A DNA stretch of 13,445 bases from DASPLH01 sp035627675 (GTDB lineage: Bacteria; Acidobacteriota; Terriglobia; Terriglobales; Acidobacteriaceae), in the NCBI GenBank assembly GCA_035627675.1, contig DASPLH010000225.1:1-13445 (forward strand), written 5' to 3'. The position numbers were made by a program, and so were the translations under genes. Below the pieces are notes generated by a model. It had not been told where the DNA came from, searched no databases, and saw only the letters and a list, made by a program, of their open reading frames with translations. Positions 7,758 through 12,587 of this stretch are shown here, one piece after another; within the stretch, counting starts at the first letter, position 1, and every line of letters begins with the position of its first letter.

Positions 7758-7801
7758 ATTACCGCCGGTTGCTTGGCGGATTACCGCCGGTATCTTGGCG
7801 G
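7758..7801. repeat. Two tandem 22-bp repeats with phased palindromes
   Basis: Units 7758-7779 and 7780-7801 match at 20 of 22 positions. Each contains the palindrome ACCGCCGGT (7761-7769 and 7783-7791), placed 22 bp apart, about two helical turns. Each unit can also fold as a CCGCC / GGCGG hairpin with an 8-nt loop. A related ACCGGCCGGC lies just upstream (7748-7757). The spacing suggests a dimeric-regulator operator or a structured leader ahead of the small ORF downstream. Confidence 0.6.
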
Positions 7802-7822
7802 ACTTCGCGATCACAGGCACCA

Positions 7823-8148
7823 TGCTGCACACACAGGGTGGCCGCAGGCTCAGGTACAACTTCACTCCAGACGCCTGCATATCCAGTACTCCTCCGTGGG
7901 GGACGGCACGAGTGCAGTGGATCCAATACAAGAGCGGTTCTTTGCGTCTTATCGTTGACTCGTTCGCGTTGGAGCTGGGCGAGCCGGATGCGGCGATAGC
8001 AACCTTGAAGCGAGCGGGCTTGCAGGATAAGGCCGCGCGCCAGGTCGTTTACGAAGCGGTGATGACGGGCTCGGCCGTGTGCCGGGCTGAAGCCGCGGCG
8101 TCGGGGGAGTCTCACGACTTGCCGCCGGGAGGAGATTCGCGTTTCTAG
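7823..8148 (+). CDS. Small uncharacterised protein (hypothetical)
   Basis: A 108-residue reading frame from ATG 7823; a TTG at 7795 would add nine residues. Third positions are mostly G or C, as in the neighbouring genes, and the central part (LIVDSFALELGEPDAAIATLKRAG) looks like a foldable alpha/beta or helical protein with no signal peptide or membrane segment. No family was recognised. No clear Shine-Dalgarno precedes either start, and the frame is the same as that of the flavoprotein upstream, so chance openness in GC-rich DNA is possible. It converges on the second cytochrome gene: the two stop codons share a CTAG at 8145-8148. Confidence 0.45.
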
Positions 8149-8486
8149 ATCGCGCCGAGTTCGCGGAGGTAAGCGGCGATCGCCTTGATTTCAGTGTCGG
8201 ACGCCTTGACCTTGTGCATGATGACGTATCCGGAGTTGAGCGGCTTCTTGCTGCGTTCTTTGTACACGGCTTCGGGGTCGCGGATGAATCGCACGAGGGT
8301 GTCCGGATCGTATTTCGAGGTCACGCCGCGGAGCGCAGGTCCACCGCCGGCGAAGTGACAGTTCCCGCAGCCGAGTTTCCAGAAGGCTTGCTGTCCGCGC
8401 TCGATCTGCCACTGTCGATGACCGGCCCACGCGGCGAAGAGGACGCAAACGGCCAGAACGGCCCAACGAAGATTCCTTGCCGGCAA
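8145..8486 (-). CDS. Membrane-anchored monoheme cytochrome c (second of pair)
   Basis: A 113-residue protein. Residues 8-22 form an uncleaved hydrophobic anchor, followed by the heme-attachment motif CGNCH (Cys40, Cys43, His44). Met90 in GYVIMHKV is the likely sixth iron ligand, and the C-terminal helix ends AIAAYLREL as in class I cytochromes. The role is electron transfer on the outer face of the cytoplasmic membrane; the partner enzyme is not in the window. The TTG start at 8486 is chosen because a perfect AGGAGG lies 7 nt upstream and it places the anchor right after the start; the frame is open further upstream, but only as antisense of other sequence. The gene lies 14 bp after its paralogue in the same operon. 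Confidence 0.85.
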   Translation of the reverse strand: MPARNLRWAVLAVCVLFAAWAGHRQWQIERGQQAFWKLGCGNCHFAGGGPALRGVTSKYDPDTLVRFIRDPEAVYKERSKKPLNSGYVIMHKVKASDTEIKAIAAYLRELGAI

Positions 8487-8493
8487 AGAGTCG

Positions 8494-8499
8494 CCTCCT
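8494..8499 (-). promoter_or_regulatory. Shine-Dalgarno deciding a TTG start
   Basis: AGGAGG on the minus strand, 7 nt ahead of TTG 8486 and lying inside the 14-bp gap between the two cytochrome genes. It fixes the start of the second cytochrome at a rare TTG codon. Confidence 0.8.
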
Positions 8500-8500
8500 C

Positions 8501-8836
8501 TTATTTGCCCTGGTTCATGAGGTACGTGGCGATGGCCTTGGAGTCGGCCGCGCTCACGTCCACTTTCGGCATCGGGATGTAGCCCTCGTTCAGCGGGCGC
8601 ATGGCGCGCTCGCGGTAGATGTCTTCGGGATTGCGAATGAAGCGGGCGAGCGTATGGTGGTCGAACTTTGCGGCAACGTTTTGCAGTCCGGGAGCGCCGC
8701 CGGCGAGATGGCATTGCGAGCAGCCGGCAGCGGCGAAGGCCTTCTGGCCGCGGCTGACCTGCCATTCGCGCCAGGTGGCCCACGAGGCGAGGATGGTGAC
8801 CGCAACAACGGCCGGGATGGCGATGCGCAGGTTCAT
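8501..8836 (-). CDS. Membrane-anchored monoheme cytochrome c (first of pair)
   Basis: A 111-residue protein with an N-terminal membrane anchor (about 4-22), heme motif CSQCH (Cys39, Cys42, His43) and likely axial Met89 in GYIPMPKV. It is clearly paralogous to the next gene: both share the WREWQ/RQWQ stretch after the anchor, GQxAF before the heme, LxRFIRxPExxYxER in the middle and AIAxYL near the end. It probably donates or accepts electrons in a respiratory chain outside the cytoplasm. ATG 8836 has a loose GGAG about 9 nt upstream. It is first in a two-gene operon and is divergent from the 490-residue unknown gene. Confidence 0.87.
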   Translation of the reverse strand: MNLRIAIPAVVAVTILASWATWREWQVSRGQKAFAAAGCSQCHLAGGAPGLQNVAAKFDHHTLARFIRNPEDIYRERAMRPLNEGYIPMPKVDVSAADSKAIATYLMNQGK

Positions 8837-8900
8837 TCGATCCAGCTCCGGTCCAGTATCAAGCAGGGCATTGCCGGATACCTAGCGAAAAGCGTGACCG

Positions 8901-8943
8901 GCGCAGTCTGCGCTTGCTCCGGGGAACCTGCTCTGCCTATAGT
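8901..8943 (+). promoter_or_regulatory. Promoter with adjoining inverted repeat
   Basis: TTGCTC (8914-8919) and TATAGT (8938-8943) are separated by 18 bp, giving a plausible housekeeping-type promoter with a leader of about 30 nt before the GTG start at 8980. Directly abutting the -35 is the inverted repeat GCGCA-GTC-TGCGC (8901-8913), a possible operator. Confidence 0.5.
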
Positions 8944-8979
8944 GAGTTCGAATTCCAATGCGCTTCTAAGGACTCGTTT

Positions 8980-10452
8980 GTGAGCGAACTTCCGTCGCGC
9001 GAATACCACGTCCTGTCCGCCATCCACGAATTCTTCGTCCGAGTGATCTCCGATCATCTCCAGCACGAGGTCCCGATCCCGGTCGCTGTGCGTGCCGAAG
9101 CAGACGGCGAGGGGCAATTGGCGCTGCTGCATCGCTGGGTCAATGTGCTCGACCTGGCGGTGACTCCGCCCGCGCTGCGCGATGCCCTGAACCGCTGCGC
9201 GACACAGGCAACGGCGGAGTCGCTGCTGTGGTACTACGCGCGGAAAGCGGTGCGCTCCGAAAGCGACCGCGACAAGGCGGATTACGTGGTCACGTGGCTG
9301 TACCGCAACCCGGAGCCGCCGGGACAATGGAATCCTCTCGCGTTCGAGGCGGCGCTTGCCGAGTTCATCGGAACCGACGCGGTTGGATTTTTGCCCGAGG
9401 AGCACGCGCAGCTGGTGCGCGAGTTCGAGTTCATCCGCGAAGAGGTGGACGACACGCGACACTTCGACACGCTGATGGACTGTGGAATCGTGCAGCGCGT
9501 CCGCGATATCAAGGCCGCATTCGGCGGTTCGTTCTATCACCCGAAGGTGCTCGCCACGGTCGCTGCGTACAACGTCTTCTTTGGCACGCGCTTCGACGAG
9601 TTGTTCCACGCCGCGGCTGCCGAGATCAAGTCGTGCGCGGAGAAGATGCTGGGCAAGGGAAACAGCGTGCTGGCGCGCGTGGAAGGCGACGTCATCCTCA
9701 AGAACCTGGCCGACGTGGAAGAAGAGAAGATCATGTCAGCCGACTACCGTTCGGCGCAGGACCAGTTCCGCAACGTCTCCCGGCTGAAGAAGGCCGTGGA
9801 CTCGCGGCGCAAGCGCGAGATGATGTCCATGACCTCGATGGTGGCGGCGTCGGTTGCGTCGATTCCCGACAGGCGGACGCCGTCGGTTGCCGACGAGAGT
9901 TTCGCAACGGTTGCCGGAGTGCAGACACAGACCTCCGCCGATATTCCCGTGAACGCCGCCATTAACGCTTCGGTGGCGCTCGGAATCGAGGAAGGGAAGT
10001 TGCGGACCATGGCCGACACTATCCGCAGCTTCGTGCGGGCGGCCGATCCCTCCCGGGCGCAGGTCGTTCCGCTGCGCCACGGCAACGTAGTGCTGCAAGC
10101 GGCAGAGATCGAGGCATTCCGGGCCGACTACGGGACGGAGAAGAGCTTCCGTGCCGATTACGTGGGCATGATGACGATGATCGTGGCGGCCGTCGCCAGG
10201 ATCGAGTCCGAGCTGTCGGACTTCAACAACAAGCAGTCGTCCGCTTATCTCTGGAAACCGCACGCCGACTCCATGACCTTCCTGGTGGATGCGGCAGCAC
10301 GCATCGCTTCCGATGCGCAGAAGGTGATTGCCACCGCCGGGCAGCGCGGACTGCTGGACAAGGTGGCTGCCCTGAAATCGTCGATAGCGCGCCTGGCCGA
10401 ACGCGCCCAGACGGCCACGATCACGCTTTCGCAGATCGGGATGGGCCGCTAA
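8980..10452 (+). CDS. Large helical cytoplasmic protein of unknown function
   Basis: A 490-residue protein that I could not assign to any family. No signal peptide, membrane segment, cysteine cluster, P-loop or other catalytic motif is visible. Most of it looks alpha-helical. The N-terminal half is rich in Trp, Tyr and acidic residues (HEFFVRVISDHL, LLHRWVNVLDLAV, DKADYVVTWLYRNPEPP). A central charged stretch with KNLADVEEEK and RLKKAVDSRRKREMM may be coiled coil. A Thr/Ala/Val-rich linker (about 290-330) leads to a helical C-terminal domain ending in long Ala-rich helices. GTG 8980 is chosen because AAGGA (8968-8972) lies 7 nt upstream; the frame is open 22 codons further, but that part overlaps the promoter. 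It appears to be transcribed alone, divergent from the cytochromes and convergent with pnuC, so context gives no function. Confidence 0.8.
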   Translation: MSELPSREYHVLSAIHEFFVRVISDHLQHEVPIPVAVRAEADGEGQLALLHRWVNVLDLAVTPPALRDALNRCATQATAESLLWYYARKAVRSESDRDKADYVVTWLYRNPEPPGQWNPLAFEAALAEFIGTDAVGFLPEEHAQLVREFEFIREEVDDTRHFDTLMDCGIVQRVRDIKAAFGGSFYHPKVLATVAAYNVFFGTRFDELFHAAAAEIKSCAEKMLGKGNSVLARVEGDVILKNLADVEEEKIMSADYRSAQDQFRNVSRLKKAVDSRRKREMMSMTSMVAASVASIPDRRTPSVADESFATVAGVQTQTSADIPVNAAINASVALGIEEGKLRTMADTIRSFVRAADPSRAQVVPLRHGNVVLQAAEIEAFRADYGTEKSFRADYVGMMTMIVAAVARIESELSDFNNKQSSAYLWKPHADSMTFLVDAAARIASDAQKVIATAGQRGLLDKVAALKSSIARLAERAQTATITLSQIGMGR

Positions 10453-11054
10453 ACCGGGCTGCCAACGGCGGCGGCTTCACGGTCGCGGAGCAGCCGCGAC
10501 CAGTGCAGCAGTCCGCTCACGCAGAGAACCATGAACGCGAGATAGAGCGCCGCCGTGATGTAGAGCCCTTTGGAGCAGGCCAGCGCGACGTAGATCACGT
10601 CCACTCCAAGCCACACAAACCAGTTCTCGATCATCTTGCGGCTGAGCATGAATTGAGCGGCTATGCTCAAAGCTGTCGTCGCGGCGTCCCAGCCTGGAAC
10701 GCTGCTGTCGGTCCAGGTTCGCAGGATAACGAAGAGCGCCGCCGCACCGGCAACGGTCGCGAGCGCAAGCCATGCCGCCACCGCGGAGCTTGCGCGGGAG
10801 ATCGGAAGGGAAGAGCGGTTAGTCCCGCCATGCAGCCAGTTCCACCAGCCATAGACCGAGATCGCCGCGTAGATAATCTGCAACCCGGCGATGGCGTAGA
10901 GGCCGTTGCGCCAGAAGATCGCAAGGAAGATTGCGTTGTTGGCGATTCCGATCGGCCACGCGAAGACTTTCTCGCGGGCGCCGAGCCACACGCAGAGCAC
11001 ACCTGTTATGAATCCGAAAATCTCGCTGGGCCGGAATAGCTGGGAGGCGTCCAC
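10449..11054 (-). CDS. pnuC: Nicotinamide riboside transporter PnuC
   Basis: A 201-residue integral membrane protein with about seven hydrophobic segments. PnuC signatures are clear: EIFGFITGVLCVWL (11-24), WPIGIANNAIF (33-43), GLYAIAGLQIIYAAISVYGWWNW (51-73, with the conserved WWNW) and, near the C-terminus, ENWFVWLGVDVIYVAL. Family members carry nicotinamide riboside across the inner membrane by facilitated diffusion for NAD salvage, with kinase trapping inside. The GTG start at 11054 is the only good one, since an in-frame stop lies just upstream, and it has no Shine-Dalgarno. Instead the start codon lies in the stem of a strong hairpin, described separately. Its stop codon overlaps that of the convergent unknown gene (10449-10452). 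No NAD biosynthesis gene is adjacent. Confidence 0.92.
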   Translation of the reverse strand: MDASQLFRPSEIFGFITGVLCVWLGAREKVFAWPIGIANNAIFLAIFWRNGLYAIAGLQIIYAAISVYGWWNWLHGGTNRSSLPISRASSAVAAWLALATVAGAAALFVILRTWTDSSVPGWDAATTALSIAAQFMLSRKMIENWFVWLGVDVIYVALACSKGLYITAALYLAFMVLCVSGLLHWSRLLRDREAAAVGSPV

Positions 11055-11084
11055 ACAGCGATGCTACCCGGGGTTCGCCGTGTG
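11052..11084 (-). promoter_or_regulatory. Hairpin enclosing the pnuC start codon
   Basis: In the pnuC mRNA, CACACGGCGA (11084-11075) pairs with UCGCUGUGUG (11061-11052) to give ten pairs including one G-U, around the 13-nt loop ACCCCGGGTAGCA. The last three bases of the 3' arm are the GUG start codon. On the opposite strand the G-U becomes an A-C mismatch, so the structure favours the pnuC transcript. It may be the expression platform of a regulatory leader. I could not match it to the NAD+ riboswitch consensus structures from memory. Confidence 0.55.
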
Positions 11085-11101
11085 CACCAAGGGGAGATGG
11101 A

Positions 11102-11122
11102 GGCCGCAGCACGAGCGCGGCC
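11102..11122 (-). promoter_or_regulatory. Second hairpin in the pnuC leader
   Basis: GGCCGC (11102-11107) and GCGGCC (11117-11122) form a six-pair all-GC stem around a 9-nt loop, 17 nt upstream of the start-codon hairpin. It lies between the 29-codon ORF and pnuC. No T-run follows, so it is probably not a terminator. Confidence 0.45.
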
Positions 11123-11154
11123 CTGTTCGGAACGGCCAGGCCGGACAGCCGGAC

Positions 11155-11244
11155 TCAAGCGGTCGATATCAGGTGGCCGAGGCGGCTGCGCACTCGACGG
11201 ACACAGTTGGAAAGCCAAATAACGAGCAGATCGCCAAAACTCAT
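11155..11244 (-). CDS. 29-residue small ORF with perfect Shine-Dalgarno, upstream of pnuC
   Basis: ATG 11244 to TGA 11155 encodes a hydrophobic N-terminal half (MSFGDLLVIWLSNC) followed by an Arg-rich half (VRRVRSRLGHLISTA). A perfect AGGAGG lies 8 nt before the ATG, far better than the ribosome site of most genes here. It points toward pnuC, which begins 100 nt after its stop. It could be a leader peptide for pnuC, a small amphipathic membrane peptide, or the remnant of a longer gene. No known small-protein family was recognised, and no run of one amino acid suggests a classical attenuator. Confidence 0.45.
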   Translation of the reverse strand: MSFGDLLVIWLSNCVRRVRSRLGHLISTA

Positions 11245-11252
11245 GTTGCGTG

Positions 11253-11258
11253 CCTCCT
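11253..11258 (-). promoter_or_regulatory. Strong Shine-Dalgarno of the small ORF
   Basis: AGGAGG on the minus strand with an 8-nt spacer to ATG 11244. It is the main evidence that the small ORF is translated. The remaining 187 bases up to the EVE gene (11259-11445) must hold promoters for both directions; only the EVE -10 could be picked out. Confidence 0.6.
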
Positions 11259-11430
11259 GGGGGCGCGGATGCAAGCACGCCGGCTGTTCGTGGTTCTCTA
11301 TCTCTAGGGTTGCACGTAGAAAGATGCCTGTTTCGGGGCTAGCGGTTCGAACTCCGCCGCGTTTTATGCGCGACTCTCGCCTGTGATGCGCGCCCACAAC
11401 TCGCGCCAGCCACATGGAAGCGGCTCGCGA

Positions 11431-11436
11431 TACAAT
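11431..11436 (+). promoter_or_regulatory. -10 element of the EVE gene, leaderless arrangement
   Basis: TACAAT matches the -10 consensus at five of six positions and ends only 9 nt before the ATG at 11446. Transcription would begin within a few bases of the start codon. No Shine-Dalgarno and no good -35 are present. Confidence 0.45.
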
Positions 11437-11445
11437 CTCGAACCC

Positions 11446-11823
11446 ATGTTCTACCTGTTGAAGACGGAACCTTCCGAATACTCGTTCGAAGATTTGCAGC
11501 GTGATGGTCAAACGGTGTGGGACGGCGTTACGAATCCGCAGGCGGTGAAATTCCTGCGCGGCATGAACAAAGGCGACGAAGTTGTCATCTACCACACCGG
11601 CGACGAGAAGCGTGTCGTGGGCCGCGCCACCGTGCTGTCGGTTGACGCAACCAATCCGAAGAGCCCGCGCGTAAAGATTGGCGCCGGCGGTCCTGTCCCG
11701 CAGAGCCGCATGCTGTCGGAACTGAAGGCGTCGAAGGAGTTCGCGGAGTCGCCGCTGGTCAGCCAGCCCCGGCTGTCGGTGGTGCCGCTGACATCTTCGC
11801 AGTGGAAGCTGCTAACTTCTTAG
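11446..11823 (+). CDS. EVE domain protein
   Basis: A 125-residue single-domain protein. The hallmarks are MFYLLKTEPSEYSFEDLQRDG at the N-terminus, VWDGVTNPQAVKFLRGMNKGDEVVIYHTG in the middle, and a final PRLSVVPLTSSQWKLL. EVE domains belong to the PUA-like fold and are thought to bind modified bases in RNA or DNA; human THYN1 is a relative. It is somewhat shorter than the usual 135-150 residues, mainly in the loop after the first beta strands. ATG 11446 is the conserved start, and an apparent -10 lies just upstream. The SOD gene follows after 59 bp on the same strand with its own strong Shine-Dalgarno, so cotranscription is possible but unproven. Confidence 0.9.
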   Translation: MFYLLKTEPSEYSFEDLQRDGQTVWDGVTNPQAVKFLRGMNKGDEVVIYHTGDEKRVVGRATVLSVDATNPKSPRVKIGAGGPVPQSRMLSELKASKEFAESPLVSQPRLSVVPLTSSQWKLLTS

Positions 11824-11882
11824 GCGCGCAGCGTATCGGGCCTTCGACATCTAAGGTGTGAGAAGAAGTGGAGGAGAGATCG

Positions 11883-12521
11883 ATGAGAGTTCGACTGATT
11901 ACCACGTCCCTCGTTGCCGTATTGTTCTGCGCCTCGGCCTGCACCGGCGGCAATAAGGGTGCTGAAAACCCGCAGCCGGCGCCGGGCCAGAGCTCCGGGG
12001 ACACGCAGCAGGACCTCGAGAAATCGACGGCTAACACCGGCACCACGCAGGGTGCGAACAGCAGTGTCGCGTCCAAGACCGTCGCGTTCAAGGATGCCAA
12101 GGGGCAGGATGTCGGTACCGCTATGCTCACGCAGGGCACGCGAGGCGTCGTGATGAAACTTGCGCTGAAGAACCTGCCGCCCGGCGAGCACGCCATCCAC
12201 TTCCACCAGACTCCGAAATGCGATCCGCCGGACTTCAAGTCTGCCGGCGCTCACTTCAATCCCGGCAACAAGCAGCACGGGCTGAAGAATGACGCGGGCG
12301 CGCACGAAGGCGACATGGACAACATCGAGGTCGGTGAAGACGGAACGGCGAACACCACGGTGTCGAACGACCGCGTGGAGATCGGAAACACCGGCGTTCC
12401 GAATTCCGTGTTCGCGAATGGCGGTACCGCGCTGGTCATTCACGCCAAGGCCGACGACCAGAAAACGGACCCGGCCGGCAACTCGGGCGACCGTATCGCA
12501 TGCGGCGTAGTCACGCCGTAG
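11883..12521 (+). CDS. sodC: Cu/Zn superoxide dismutase lipoprotein
   Basis: A 212-residue exported enzyme that converts superoxide to hydrogen peroxide and oxygen outside the cytoplasm. Residues 1-19 form a signal peptide ending in ASA-Cys20, a reasonable though not ideal lipobox, so membrane anchoring is likely. A low-complexity Gly/Ser/Thr/Gln linker (21-62) leads to the enzyme domain. All metal ligands are present: copper His106, His108, His124 and His187; zinc His124, His132, His141 and Asp144. The active-site Arg204 and the disulfide pair Cys113-Cys207 are intact, and the C-terminal DPAGNSGDRIACGVV is typical of bacterial SodC. ATG 11883 follows GGAGGAG (11870-11876) by 6 nt; a GTG at 11868 overlaps that ribosome site and is rejected. 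A clear terminator follows the stop codon. Confidence 0.94.
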   Translation: MRVRLITTSLVAVLFCASACTGGNKGAENPQPAPGQSSGDTQQDLEKSTANTGTTQGANSSVASKTVAFKDAKGQDVGTAMLTQGTRGVVMKLALKNLPPGEHAIHFHQTPKCDPPDFKSAGAHFNPGNKQHGLKNDAGAHEGDMDNIEVGEDGTANTTVSNDRVEIGNTGVPNSVFANGGTALVIHAKADDQKTDPAGNSGDRIACGVVTP

Positions 12522-12545
12522 GGTGGAGAACATCCCAGGACAGGG

Positions 12546-12574
12546 AAGGCGGGAGCGCGATGCTCCCGCCTTTT
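12546..12574 (+). terminator. Intrinsic terminator after the SOD gene
   Basis: GGCGGGAGC (12548-12556) and GCTCCCGCC (12562-12570) form a nine-pair stem around GCGAT, followed by TTTT (12571-12574); flanking AA/TT can extend the stem to eleven pairs. It lies 24 bp after the SOD stop codon. The same stem sits just past the VWA stop codon on the other strand, where the U-run is poor (TTCCCT), so it may serve both convergent genes unequally. Confidence 0.88.
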
Positions 12575-12587
12575 CGTCGCGCGCAAG

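Noticed and set aside
7723..8148. In-frame continuation after the flavoprotein TGA for 141 codons, suggesting read-through or a split gene.
   Set aside because: The flavoprotein already ends with the complete family C-terminus, and the added residues have no family similarity; openness is expected in GC-rich DNA.
11341..11360. GCGGTTCGAACTCCGCCGCG resembles the T-arm and 3' end of a tRNA or tmRNA, possibly an integration remnant.
   Set aside because: A proper five-pair T-stem around the seven-base loop does not form, and no acceptor, D-arm or anticodon arm is found upstream; no integrase is nearby.
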